Positions 23,352 through 32,776 of a stretch of DNA of 64,000 nt are shown here, one piece after another; the stretch's first letter is position 1, and each line of letters opens with the position of its first letter. Made by a program: the position numbers and the translations under genes. Source of the DNA: UBA8524 sp964215915 (GTDB taxonomy: Bacteria; Bacteroidota; Bacteroidia; UBA8524); NCBI GenBank assembly GCA_964215915.1, contig CAXPEB010000030.1, positions 42,383-106,382 on the forward strand, written 5' to 3'. The notes under the pieces were generated by a model. That model was not told where the DNA came from and ran no database searches. It saw nothing but the letters and a program-made list of their open reading frames with translations.

Positions 23352-26300
23352 CTAACGCAGCAGGGTGATCGTTCCGTAATATTCGAATTCTTTACCGGCG
23401 AGCGACGTCACACGCACCACGTACATATATACGTCTTGCTGTGCTTCCGTGCCCTTATACATGCCATCCCAACCTTCTTTGATATTGTTGGAATAATACA
23501 TTTTCTCACCCCAACGGTTGAAGATGGTAATCTCAAAGGTCTCATATCCGTCGGCAAACACATAGAAGCGGTCATTCATGGATTCCCCGAAACCATTCGG
23601 TGTGAAGGCATTCGGAATGAACACGGTAATGTCCGGGCCAATATGGATATACTTCGTGATCGTATCCCAGCAACCGTCAGGGGTTGCTACCCGCAGTAAT
23701 ACCGGGAAGGTTCCGGTATCGGTCGGGTCAGTGATAGGATACTCATGGAACGGGTTCTGTATATTGGAGGTAGCATTGTTCCTGTCGCCAAAGCTCCAGG
23801 ACCACTCCGTAATGGAGCCTCCTCCGTTTATGGTCGACTTGTCTTCGAATTGAATGCCAGGCAAAGCAACCGTTGTATTGAACCTGTTGGCAGTGAAGTT
23901 TGCACTGGGGGTCGGGAACACGATCACGTCTACCGGAGTTGCATCGCTGCGGCATAATCCAAAGGCCGTATCCGACTGTACCGTAACATTGATCGTATAG
24001 GTATTCGGGTCGGAATACGTATGTGTTGGGTTCCAGAGATCAACTCCGGCACGTGTAGCCCCATCACCGAATGACCATTCCATACGGTATCCCGGTGCGG
24101 CATCTGTAGTTGCCTCGAAGTCTATCTCAAGCGGTGCACAATCATCCAGGGGTTCAGCAATGCTTACAACCGGAATCGGGAATATCTTCACGTTCTGATT
24201 GACCCTGGCCGGCTGGCAGAATCTCGGGTTGGTTGTTTCTCCCAGGATGGTGAACCCTTCGGTATTGATATCAACCGGTCCGGGGAAATATTCCGTATTG
24301 ACATTGGTGGAAGTGGAACTACCACTGCCCTGTGCGTCAAACTCTCCATCTCCCAAAGTAGTCCATCGGAACCCTATTGCATTTTGCAGGGTCACATCCA
24401 GCTTAAAGGACTCACCGGCGCAAGCGGCAGGTGGTGACTGGAACTGGAGATCCGGTTTAGCCTGAACTTCGATACGGAAGCTATCCAGGTTTTTGCATCG
24501 CGAAACAGGATCCTGATAATTATATACCAGGAAATGGAAGCCCACTCCGGCATCTGCCGCAGTAAACTTATTGCTTTGCACACCAGGGCCACTCCAGATA
24601 CCTGCGCCCAGAGAATAAGGGGTTGCCCGGTTATTCAGGTTGATCGCCAAACTGTCTTCACAAATACCATTCAGCGGATTCATCTGGATATCGGGAATTC
24701 CCTTGATCACCGTGGCAACATCATCACTCTTGGTACAGCCTTCCTGCGTATACTCATACGTGAAGGTCACCGGTGTAGAAGGCACGAATTTCTGACTGGC
24801 TCCGACACTGGAGGGAACAAAGTTGGATCCGTTAAGCGTACCCATATTGGTGGTCCAGATTCCTCCGGCCGGAGTCGGGTTCGCTTCGTTATCCAGGTCA
24901 ATAGGAGCATCGTTCCAGCAATACTGAGGCAATACCCCGGCATCGGTATTCGGCACCGTTTTGACTCTCACATATACGGTATCTTCTCCCGAGCAGCCAG
25001 TAGAGGTTTGCGTAAAACGATACTTGATCGGATAGATGATTCCCTGAGGCAGGTTGGAAACCTTCAGTTTCTGCTGTGTAGCAGGCGTTTTGACAATATT
25101 GGCGTCAACGGTGGGGTTGCCATTCAGGCTGGACCATACCGGAGTTCCCAAAGTTGGTACGGGTTGATGATTGGATAGCAGGTTTGAAAGGATCACATCT
25201 GCTGCATCTCCACACACTGCAATGGAATCCTGAAGGGTGAAAGTAGGCAGGTTGCTCACTTTTACATAAGTGGTGGATTCGCGGGTACATCCGTTATTAT
25301 CCGTTACCCGATAAACCACAGGATGACCCGGGTTCGGGTTCGACCCGGAAACACTGGGGTAGAAGATTCCGTTCTTCACATAATCCGAGTTCACATCGCT
25401 TCTCCAGGTACCCGTAAATAGCGTGGGGAACTGGATATACGTCAGCAAGGCAACAGGCCCGGCATCCGGACAATGCGGCCCTTTCGGACTGAACACAATA
25501 TCCGGTAACGGATTCATATTGACTTTGACCGAATCAAAGTTTGTACAGGAAACCCCCATATAGGTTTGCCTTCCTTCCACCAATAATGTTCTGGTTTGGG
25601 AAACAATGTAATCCAATGAAGGGTTGGTACCGATTGGGGTATTGGTTCCGTTCGGGTTATACAGGTCTGCGTAATACCATTTGTAGGTATCGGCACCGAC
25701 GGCTGTAAGCGTAATCGTATCTTTTTCGCAGCGCCATTGATCCGGACCCAGTTCGGGTATCGGGTTATTGACACGGAATTGCAAGGTGTCGTAATTATAA
25801 CAGCCCACCGTATCAAGCACTCGGATCGCATAGTTGGCCGAATCCTGCACCCAGATCTTCCGGGTAGTATCACCTGTTGACCAGAGATAGGATAAGACTA
25901 AGCTATCATTACCTCCATCCAGCTGCACGGCAGTGCCCGAACAAACTCGTTGGTCAGGCCCAAGGTTCACCGGCGGTAATTCGTACCAGTTAACATCAAC
26001 GGTATCGTAGTTAAAACAACCGTTATTGTCTTTCACCTGTATGGCAAAGCGCTTGAAGGTGTCCGGGTTGATGGTAATGTTTTCTGCGGTGGTCAGTACC
26101 GAATCAGCGGTATCGCCTACCATTCGCCACTCGTATTCATACGGGGAGTCTCCGTTGGTGGTTACCGAATTGATGGTAATCGGTATTCCCGCACAAATCA
26201 CCGTATCGGTTGGCACATCAATACGCACGAACTCGGGAATCACAATGGAATCCACGGCGATGTTCAGGCAGGGTGTTGACGTCCTCATATTGAGGTATAC

Positions 26301-27671
26301 CATGTAGACCCCAGGTTGAAGGAATGCCGTATCCACCTGCTGATTACTTGCCCAGACCCCTTTATTCAAGCTGTCGCGTATGACATAATTGAACGTGTAG
26401 CCCGCATAGGATTTCTTGGGGGTGTGGTTGATTGCTACTTTACCGCAGGTTAGCACCTGCGCACTCAGATCAGCATGTGGCGTCTCCCTGACAAATATGG
26501 AGAAGGCCCTAACCCCCTGGCCAGCCAGGGGACATGCATCATCCCTGGCCGTTATCGTAAACGTATAGGGAATGTTGCTGATATCATTTTCATCGGGTGT
26601 CCAGCAAACCTCTCCGCTGGCATGCTTCACCGTTCCATTGTTATTGGTGAAGGTGGCATCCCGTATACCTCGGTTCCAGGTTATTCGCACCGTATCATCC
26701 GTATCGTCATCATCGGTGGCGATCGTAATACAGGTTTTTTGACCGGCACAAGCCTGGACACTATATGGAGGTAATATCTTAGGAGCTTTGTTGTTTGGAC
26801 ATGGAACAATGATGATCTGCATGTCCCTTCGCGTTCGCCCGACCACCTGCATCGTTCCGTTTACCTTTCGCCACTCTTTCACCTCGATTACCACAATGGC
26901 AATCTGGTTTTGCTGAGTTGGCCGGAACATAAGGTCACCGGTCAGCGGATCCAGGTGGAAACCTGCAGGCCACTGGAGGTTCTGGTTAGGGAAACCAAAA
27001 AATGTCAGCGGACGTGTCGGCGAGAAGTTGCCGGAATAGGTCACGGATTGATTCAGGCCCTGCAGGCCGTTTACCAGCTCATAACTCAGCGAGTCGCCGG
27101 AATCAATCGTATCCAGGGCTCCGTTGTTAAATACGAAATCCTGGTTGTGACATACGATGGCAATGGGAGGGTTGGTGAAGTCCGGAGAACTGTTACACGG
27201 TGACACACACTTGTTCAGTGTGGCTGTGGTGAAGAAGTTCTGGTTGGACTGACCCGTGGTAATGGCACCGTTACGGCAGCACTGCTCCCAGCTTAACGTC
27301 CATTCACAACAGCTGTAGCTACTCAGGTCAAGGGTCATTTTCCATACGTGTTCTTCAATCCCGTACTGGAAATTGGTACTCTGACAACGACTTTGAACCG
27401 GACAATTGGGGTCAATCCCCGTAATGTCCCTTTGAGATACTTTGGTTTGGCTGGAAATGGTAACGGTGTTGGAGCTACAACGAGCCACCACATTCGATTG
27501 GGATACCTGGATACCATTACAATCCCGGTATACCCGTACGACGACCTCATACTTACCGTTGCCTAAACAACGATAAACGATATCCGAGCCCATAACGTGA
27601 GACGCTTGCGCCTCATTGGTTACAGCCCAGGCCGTCAGTAGAAAAAATAAAAACAGTAAGGCTTTTTTCAT
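23352..27671 (-). CDS. Large secreted surface protein with gliding-motility-associated C-terminal domain (T9SS type B)
   Basis: 1439 aa. A signal peptide (about 1-23, ending EAQA) precedes a Cys-rich N-terminal region (SHVMGSDIVYRCLGNGKYEV) that is paralogous for ~500 residues to the giant protein starting at 55265. The middle (about 490-1290) is a series of Ig/PKD-like modules with spaced cysteines; a clear PKD domain near 1230-1330 has the YRMEWSFGDGA and WSWSFGD motifs. The last ~95 residues (IPNAFTPNGFGESMNDRF ... IFNRWGEKMYYSN ... GWDGMYKG) are a CHU_C/TIGR04131 domain, which directs T9SS type B export and cell-surface display. Likely an adhesin or motility-related surface protein. A TAACTTCG box lies upstream on the minus strand (27708-27715). 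Confidence 0.92.
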   Translation of the reverse strand: MKKALLFLFFLLTAWAVTNEAQASHVMGSDIVYRCLGNGKYEVVVRVYRDCNGIQVSQSNVVARCSSNTVTISSQTKVSQRDITGIDPNCPVQSRCQSTNFQYGIEEHVWKMTLDLSSYSCCEWTLSWEQCCRNGAITTGQSNQNFFTTATLNKCVSPCNSSPDFTNPPIAIVCHNQDFVFNNGALDTIDSGDSLSYELVNGLQGLNQSVTYSGNFSPTRPLTFFGFPNQNLQWPAGFHLDPLTGDLMFRPTQQNQIAIVVIEVKEWRKVNGTMQVVGRTRRDMQIIIVPCPNNKAPKILPPYSVQACAGQKTCITIATDDDDTDDTVRITWNRGIRDATFTNNNGTVKHASGEVCWTPDENDISNIPYTFTITARDDACPLAGQGVRAFSIFVRETPHADLSAQVLTCGKVAINHTPKKSYAGYTFNYVIRDSLNKGVWASNQQVDTAFLQPGVYMVYLNMRTSTPCLNIAVDSIVIPEFVRIDVPTDTVICAGIPITINSVTTNGDSPYEYEWRMVGDTADSVLTTAENITINPDTFKRFAIQVKDNNGCFNYDTVDVNWYELPPVNLGPDQRVCSGTAVQLDGGNDSLVLSYLWSTGDTTRKIWVQDSANYAIRVLDTVGCYNYDTLQFRVNNPIPELGPDQWRCEKDTITLTAVGADTYKWYYADLYNPNGTNTPIGTNPSLDYIVSQTRTLLVEGRQTYMGVSCTNFDSVKVNMNPLPDIVFSPKGPHCPDAGPVALLTYIQFPTLFTGTWRSDVNSDYVKNGIFYPSVSGSNPNPGHPVVYRVTDNNGCTRESTTYVKVSNLPTFTLQDSIAVCGDAADVILSNLLSNHQPVPTLGTPVWSSLNGNPTVDANIVKTPATQQKLKVSNLPQGIIYPIKYRFTQTSTGCSGEDTVYVRVKTVPNTDAGVLPQYCWNDAPIDLDNEANPTPAGGIWTTNMGTLNGSNFVPSSVGASQKFVPSTPVTFTYEYTQEGCTKSDDVATVIKGIPDIQMNPLNGICEDSLAINLNNRATPYSLGAGIWSGPGVQSNKFTAADAGVGFHFLVYNYQDPVSRCKNLDSFRIEVQAKPDLQFQSPPAACAGESFKLDVTLQNAIGFRWTTLGDGEFDAQGSGSSTSTNVNTEYFPGPVDINTEGFTILGETTNPRFCQPARVNQNVKIFPIPVVSIAEPLDDCAPLEIDFEATTDAAPGYRMEWSFGDGATRAGVDLWNPTHTYSDPNTYTINVTVQSDTAFGLCRSDATPVDVIVFPTPSANFTANRFNTTVALPGIQFEDKSTINGGGSITEWSWSFGDRNNATSNIQNPFHEYPITDPTDTGTFPVLLRVATPDGCWDTITKYIHIGPDITVFIPNAFTPNGFGESMNDRFYVFADGYETFEITIFNRWGEKMYYSNNIKEGWDGMYKGTEAQQDVYMYVVRVTSLAGKEFEYYGTITLLR

Positions 27672-27862
27672 ACGCGCTTAATCATATTCATCAACGAAAC
27701 AATTCCCCGAAGTTAAGAAATTCACAAATTTTTATCAATAACTATTTCGATCAAAACCGGCACAGAATCTGGAAGTTGCGAACTATTTAAGTGTTTTACG
27801 CCAGCCGGAATTCTTAACCCCCTATTAATAAGATCCGTAAAACAATAAAAGTGTTGCCTAAA

Positions 27863-28885
27863 TCAGGTTTCCCAGATACGGGTACCTTCACTACAATTGC
27901 GGCATATATCGATGTTTGAGCGGCCTTTGAGAACAGCCTGCCGGAACCCGTTATACGCTGCTGATTTCCATATTTCACGGAAAGGCTTATGCCGGAGTTC
28001 GCCGATACGATGGGTGGCATCCTTATCAAAACAACAGGGAACCACTCCTCCATCCCAGGTAACCACACAGCTCTGCCACATTCTCCAGCAGTGATTGAGC
28101 AATTTGTTTTTGATCACAAAACCGGCCTCCACCTCGGTGTAACGGCGGTATTTCTCGTTGGCCGGAAGCAGGTCGCTTCCCTCTGCAAAGTCATAAATCT
28201 GGGCGGTTTTAATCCCCAGCTCATCTACCCCGTATTCTTCCGCCAATTGCCTGATCTCATCCAGCTGATGTTCATTATGAGCAAATACGATAAACTGCCA
28301 GATGATGTGCGGTGTCCGGCTTTTTGCCGCCCTTTTCGCTTCGGTCAGGTTCCGTGTTCCTTCCAGAACTTTCTGCAGATTTCCCCCGACCCGGTACCGG
28401 GAATAGGATTCCTGATCGGTGCCGTCTATGGATATGATCAGCTTGTCCAGACCGGATTTTACCGTCTCCCGGGCAATTTCAGGTTTCAGGTAATGCGCAT
28501 TGGAACTGGTTGCCGTATAGATTCCATTGCGACTGGCATACCCGACCATGTCTAAAAAATCCGGGTTCAGATAAGGTTCTCCCTGAAAGTAAAGGGTTAG
28601 GTACCAAAGCGTGTGTTTTTGCTGATCGATAAGCTGACGAAACAAATCCCCCTGGAGCATTCCTGTAGGGCGGGTAAAAGACCTGAGCCCACTAGGACAT
28701 TGAGGACAACGCAGGTTACAGGAAGTGGTAGGTTCAATACTCATGCTTACGGGGTTTCCGCGATGCCAGACGCGGCCCGTTTGTTTTGAAATGAGGTAGG
28801 ACAAATAAACCCACAACGCATTCCATCCCTTACGGAAGGAGAATTTCCGCAACAGATTGATCGAATCCTGCATAGGGGGTGACAT
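27863..28885 (-). CDS. Radical SAM protein with SPASM-like C-terminal cluster domain
   Basis: 340 aa. The radical SAM CxxxCxxC motif is seen as TTSCNLRCPQCPSG. The TIM-barrel core is followed by a Cys-rich C-terminus (CWRMWQSC, VPCCFD, and ICRNC close to the end) that matches SPASM/twitch auxiliary Fe-S binding domains. Members modify peptides or small molecules, or mature enzymes; substrate unknown. The start overlaps the stop of the upstream flavin oxidoreductase gene by 1 base (TGATG), so the reductase may supply its electrons. The C-terminal gap 27672-27862 holds no other gene. Confidence 0.9.
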   Translation of the reverse strand: MSPPMQDSINLLRKFSFRKGWNALWVYLSYLISKQTGRVWHRGNPVSMSIEPTTSCNLRCPQCPSGLRSFTRPTGMLQGDLFRQLIDQQKHTLWYLTLYFQGEPYLNPDFLDMVGYASRNGIYTATSSNAHYLKPEIARETVKSGLDKLIISIDGTDQESYSRYRVGGNLQKVLEGTRNLTEAKRAAKSRTPHIIWQFIVFAHNEHQLDEIRQLAEEYGVDELGIKTAQIYDFAEGSDLLPANEKYRRYTEVEAGFVIKNKLLNHCWRMWQSCVVTWDGGVVPCCFDKDATHRIGELRHKPFREIWKSAAYNGFRQAVLKGRSNIDICRNCSEGTRIWET

Positions 28886-29589
28886 CAGTCGTAGAGTTCA
28901 AACTTAAGCAGTTTGCGCGAGAAACCGAGTTCCTTGAGCCTGTTCTTGGCTTCGCGAACCATATTGGACCAACCGCACAGGTAAAACTGATACCCGGGGT
29001 TCTGTTCTGCCAGAGGCAGATAATGTTCATGCACATACCCTTTACCCCCCAACCAGTCGGTGTCCCGGGATAACACGGGAATGAAGTGGAAGTTCGGGTC
29101 TTCCCGGGCCAGAAGCTCCCATTCCCCGCGATATAGGATATCACCTTCATAGCGGTTCCCGAAAACCAGGTATACCGGGAAAGGAAGTGGTCCGGATTTA
29201 CGCCAGTTCCGGATCATAGACCTGAACGGGGCAACCCCCGTACCCGTGCAGACGAACACTTTTGCCTCCTCGTGGAACTGATCCGCCACAAATTTCCCAT
29301 TGGGTGGTGAAACCCGTAATTGAGTGCCGACTCCCGCATGCTCAAAAAGCCACTGACTTCCGGCGCCATCAGGCTTGAGGACGATACAAAGCTCTATCCA
29401 CCCCTCCTCATTGGGTGCGCTGGCGATGCTGTAACTCCGAGTGGTGAATTCCGATTCTATTGGGAGGTCAAGCATCACAAACTGTCCAGGCACAAATGAG
29501 CCCGCACAGGAGTGAGTAATCCGGTATGACCTTACGGTTTCCGACAACTCTTCCACCGACAAAATGGTCGCTGTTTCAAAATCCTCCAC
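28885..29589 (-). CDS. FAD/NAD(P)-binding ferredoxin reductase-like protein
   Basis: 234 aa. FNR fold: FAD-binding RSYSIAS motif, pyridine-nucleotide phosphate loop CTGTGVAPFRSM, and the C-terminal YLCGWSNMV segment that follows the cofactor site. The family moves electrons between NAD(P)H and ferredoxin or flavodoxin. It is translationally coupled to the radical SAM gene downstream. It is divergent from the lipoprotein operon starting at 29642. Confidence 0.92.
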   Translation of the reverse strand: MEDFETATILSVEELSETVRSYRITHSCAGSFVPGQFVMLDLPIESEFTTRSYSIASAPNEEGWIELCIVLKPDGAGSQWLFEHAGVGTQLRVSPPNGKFVADQFHEEAKVFVCTGTGVAPFRSMIRNWRKSGPLPFPVYLVFGNRYEGDILYRGEWELLAREDPNFHFIPVLSRDTDWLGGKGYVHEHYLPLAEQNPGYQFYLCGWSNMVREAKNRLKELGFSRKLLKFELYD

Positions 29590-29629
29590 ACCGCGAAATA
29601 AACCTTTGCTACTCTATTTCGAAAATGAA

Positions 29630-29637
29630 TACTTTCG
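29630..29637 (+). promoter_or_regulatory. -7 box (TACTTTCG) for the lipoprotein operon
   Basis: TAnnTTYG-type box ending 4 bases before the ATG at 29642; a nearly leaderless start is implied. Confidence 0.45.
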
Positions 29638-29641
29638 CCTT

Positions 29642-30136
29642 ATGAGGAATCGAGGACTTAGCTCCCTGCTCCTGGCCACACTGCTTGTGGTCTCTTGCGC
29701 TAAGGTGTCGGATTATGATCAGTATTCTGCCTACTACCCGGACCTGATGGAACACAAGTATCTCCGGGAATTTCCCTTCATCGGATTTCCCAGGAATTCA
29801 ACCCACGAAACCCAGATGGAACTGGTAAACGGGGTGCTCTATATTATGGATGCGTACGACGGCATCCATGCACTGCGCAATACCGACAAACGTAAGGTCT
29901 ATTTCCTCATAGCCCCGGGATGCACACAGATGACCCCTTATTCATCCGGTATCGTCAGCGATCGTACAGTTGACCTCATCACCTTCGGAAAGAAGGGCAA
30001 TCAGACCGTGGATTTTGTGGGGCAGCAGCTGGACGTACTGGACGAACTTGCCCCTCCCGATGGAAAGGAGATACCCCCGATCTTTCAACGACAGAACCGA
30101 CAGAAAAATACAGAGATCATCCGATGGGAAAAATAA
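29642..30136 (+). CDS. Lipoprotein, possibly LVIVD-like
   Basis: 164 aa. The start at 29642 gives a lipoprotein signal with lipobox VVSC; the longer frame upstream is a shadow. The mature part contains a VNGVLYIMDAYDGIHALRN segment that resembles beta-propeller LVIVD repeats found in paired Bacteroidota lipoproteins, but the match is weak. It is the first of three overlapping genes: the next starts 13 bases before its stop. Likely anchored in the outer or inner membrane with the two following products. Confidence 0.75.
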   Translation: MRNRGLSSLLLATLLVVSCAKVSDYDQYSAYYPDLMEHKYLREFPFIGFPRNSTHETQMELVNGVLYIMDAYDGIHALRNTDKRKVYFLIAPGCTQMTPYSSGIVSDRTVDLITFGKKGNQTVDFVGQQLDVLDELAPPDGKEIPPIFQRQNRQKNTEIIRWEK

Positions 30137-30792
30137 CCCGCTTGCTTAGTATCAGTCTGCTTGTCTTGCTTGCAGCCTGCAGAAGGGACACCCCTTTTTC
30201 GGAAACGTCTGTGAACGATCCTGTCCATTTCTACCCGGCACGCTTTTGTGTGGTGAATGACGAGGCTTTGCCTATTCGTTCCAATGGCATCTTCCGGAAC
30301 AGCACCCTGCTTTATCCTTTGAGGGATCAACCGGCTCACGTGAGTTTTGACAGCCTGACACAGCGCCTCTGCCTGCTTTATGGCACCCGTGTGGAACTGG
30401 TTGACGTAAACAACTGGGAAATGGTCTATTCAGCAGGCCTGCCTTTCCGGTCGGAAAAGATTAAATCCAAGGCAGGCAAAGCCGTTCTCATTTCCTCTGA
30501 CGCCCCGGGAACCTGCCGCATTCTAGACCTGGCTCATCCTGAATCCTTCCGGGAAACCGCATATGACTTTATGTTAACGGACATGACCATCGATTCGGCA
30601 CATGTCACCCTGCTTGGCAAAGAACAATTGCTGCTCTGTGATAGGGAACTGAAAATCCTTTCCTCCGTAGAGGTGAAAGGAGGAAAAGCAGTAGCCAAAA
30701 GTGGTCCGGACTTATACGTACTTGATACCGATGGTCTGTGGTATTATTCCATTCAAAACAACTCTTTCCATGAGAAACAAGCTGTTCACTAA
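30124..30792 (+). CDS. Lipoprotein of unknown function
   Basis: 222 aa with a lipoprotein signal ending LLAAC. The rest reads like short beta-propeller blades (RVELVDVNNWEMVYS, LYVLDTDGLWYYS), similar in style to the preceding gene. It overlaps the first lipoprotein gene by 13 bases and the next gene by 23 bases, so the three are probably a functional unit in the envelope. Confidence 0.78.
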   Translation: MGKITRLLSISLLVLLAACRRDTPFSETSVNDPVHFYPARFCVVNDEALPIRSNGIFRNSTLLYPLRDQPAHVSFDSLTQRLCLLYGTRVELVDVNNWEMVYSAGLPFRSEKIKSKAGKAVLISSDAPGTCRILDLAHPESFRETAYDFMLTDMTIDSAHVTLLGKEQLLLCDRELKILSSVEVKGGKAVAKSGPDLYVLDTDGLWYYSIQNNSFHEKQAVH

Positions 30793-31486
30793 CCTGTGCC
30801 TGCTCCTTATCACGCTGCCATTTTCTCTGGCAGCACAGGAGGAAAAGCCAGAGCCCACACGTTCCTTTTATCTTGGTGTGAACCCCCTGGATCTTGCACA
30901 GGGAAACCTGCGGCTTGAGCCTTCGGTTAACCTGTTGAACCTGCGCATAGGCTTTCCGGTGAATATTTATTGCCTGCCCGAACTCAGCAGCAGGATCACC
31001 AACCGCTACAGCAGGCTGAAAAATATCGGAAGCAACCTGAAGGTGAATGAACAGGGCGATTTTCTTACCGGTATCGGGGTGAATGTGCGACCAGTATTTC
31101 TCCTGAAAAAAGATTACGGGCCCATACAGGACACCCGCTACACATTCATCTCATTTTCATTCGGGTACCACTTCATCCATACACAAACAAGGGGGCTCGG
31201 CTATGTCATTCAATACACCCCGGATGGCAAGGCCTATTACGACTTCGGAAAGTCTAAAGTAGCTCACAATGTACAGCTCATCCCTCTTCGTTTCCAGGTA
31301 GGAAAAGAACAGGCTCTCGGCAAATCGCTGCGCATCTCGTACTGGGTGGGGATCGGTTATAATTTCTTCTTTAACAAGAAAGAATTTATCGAAGGATACA
31401 GCAAAGCCGGATCCATCAGCAGCATCTTTTATTCGAAGAGCCCCTTTCCGGTGATCGGGTTACAAATCGGGAAGAACTGGTTCTAG
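30770..31486 (+). CDS. Putative outer-membrane barrel protein, third gene of lipoprotein operon
   Basis: 238 aa from the ATG at 30770, chosen because it gives a signal peptide ending LAAQ; the frame opens further upstream without one. Alternating aromatic/hydrophobic strands and a final VIGLQIGKNWF (aromatic C-terminus) point to an outer-membrane barrel. It overlaps the second lipoprotein gene by 23 bases. With the two lipoproteins it could form a surface complex. Its stop codon overlaps that of convergent glyA in the tetramer CTAG. Confidence 0.75.
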   Translation: MRNKLFTNLCLLLITLPFSLAAQEEKPEPTRSFYLGVNPLDLAQGNLRLEPSVNLLNLRIGFPVNIYCLPELSSRITNRYSRLKNIGSNLKVNEQGDFLTGIGVNVRPVFLLKKDYGPIQDTRYTFISFSFGYHFIHTQTRGLGYVIQYTPDGKAYYDFGKSKVAHNVQLIPLRFQVGKEQALGKSLRISYWVGIGYNFFFNKKEFIEGYSKAGSISSIFYSKSPFPVIGLQIGKNWF

Positions 31487-32757
31487 TCCGCATAAAGCGG
31501 GAAGCGGGCCATCAGCGAGTTGACCTTCTCTCCTGTTTTGGCGATACGTGACTCCTCTTCATGATTCATCAATACCTCATCGATAAGTTCCACGATCTCA
31601 CGCATCTCTTCTTCCTTCATGCCGCGGCTGGTGAGGGCTGGTGTACCCAGGCGCATCCCGGAGGTCACAAAGGGCGATTTGTCGTCAAAGGGCACCATAT
31701 TCTTGTTGATGGTTATATGAGCTTTAACCAGGGTATTCTCAGCGATTTTGCCGTTCAGGTCCTTTGAGCGGAGATCGATAAGCATCAGGTGGTTGTCCGT
31801 TCCTCCACTTATCACTTCATAACCCTTTTCCACGAATGCGGAAGCCATAGCCTGAGCATTACGAATGACCTGTCCGCAATAATCCTTGTACTCGCCTGTA
31901 AGCGCTTCTCCAAAAGCCACGGCCTTGGCGGCAATCACATGTTCGAGGGGTCCGCCCTGCGTCCCGGGAAATACAGCCCCATCCAACAGGGAAGACATAT
32001 TGCGGGTTTCGCCTTTCGGGGTTTTGATGCCCCAGGGGTTTTCAAAGTCTTTACCCATCAGGATCACCCCGCCTCTGGGTCCACGCAAGGTTTTATGGGT
32101 GGTAGAGGTTATGATATGACAATACTGCAGGGGATCATTCAGGTATCCGGTAGCAATAAGCCCGGAAGGATGAGAAATATCGGCCAGAAGCAGCGCGCCT
32201 ACCTCATCGGCCGCTTCCCGAAGAAGCTTATAATCCCAGTCGCGGCTGTAGGAAGAGGCCCCGCAAATGATTAGCTTGGGCTGCTCTCTTTTGGCAATCT
32301 CTGCAATCTTATTGAAATCGATGCGGCCGCTCTCTTTTTCCACCCCATAGAAGGACGGTGTATAGAGTTTACCCGAAAAGTTGACCGGAGAACCATGTGT
32401 AAGATGTCCTCCGTGCGAGAGGTCAAAGCCCAGTATTTTATCCCCCGGTTTCAGTACGGCGAGCATCACAGCGGCATTAGCCTGTGCTCCGGAATGGGGC
32501 TGCACATTAGCCCATTCCGCACCGAACAGCTGCTTCACCCGGTCGATGGCCAGTTGCTCTACCTCGTCCACCACTTCGCAACCGCCATAATAGCGTTTGC
32601 CCGGCAAGCCTTCCGCATATTTATTGGTGAGTACGGAGCCCATGGCTTCCATTACCTGTTTACTCACAAAATTCTCGGAAGCGATCAGTTCGATTCCCTG
32701 TTCCTGACGCTGCTGTTCACGCCGGATCAGCTCAAATACCTGGGTGTCTCTATTCAT
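31483..32757 (-). CDS. glyA: Serine hydroxymethyltransferase
   Basis: 424 aa. PLP-dependent interconversion of serine and glycine with transfer of one carbon to tetrahydrofolate. Hallmarks: GIELIASENFVS near the N-terminus, GLPGKRYYGGCE, and the PLP lysine in TSTTHKTLRGPRGG. It works with the glycine cleavage protein GcvT encoded at 41.7 kb. A TATTTTCG box at 32768-32775 lies 10 bases before the start. It is preceded on the same strand by the polysaccharide genes. Confidence 0.98.
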   Translation of the reverse strand: MNRDTQVFELIRREQQRQEQGIELIASENFVSKQVMEAMGSVLTNKYAEGLPGKRYYGGCEVVDEVEQLAIDRVKQLFGAEWANVQPHSGAQANAAVMLAVLKPGDKILGFDLSHGGHLTHGSPVNFSGKLYTPSFYGVEKESGRIDFNKIAEIAKREQPKLIICGASSYSRDWDYKLLREAADEVGALLLADISHPSGLIATGYLNDPLQYCHIITSTTHKTLRGPRGGVILMGKDFENPWGIKTPKGETRNMSSLLDGAVFPGTQGGPLEHVIAAKAVAFGEALTGEYKDYCGQVIRNAQAMASAFVEKGYEVISGGTDNHLMLIDLRSKDLNGKIAENTLVKAHITINKNMVPFDDKSPFVTSGMRLGTPALTSRGMKEEEMREIVELIDEVLMNHEEESRIAKTGEKVNSLMARFPLYAD

Positions 32758-32767
32758 GATTCGCCTG

Positions 32768-32775
32768 CGAAAATA
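32768..32775 (-). promoter_or_regulatory. -7 box (TATTTTCG) for glyA
   Basis: TAnnTTYG-type box on the minus strand, 10 bases from the glyA ATG; it partly underlies the end of the gap to the O-antigen ligase gene. Confidence 0.45.
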
Positions 32776-32776
32776 A

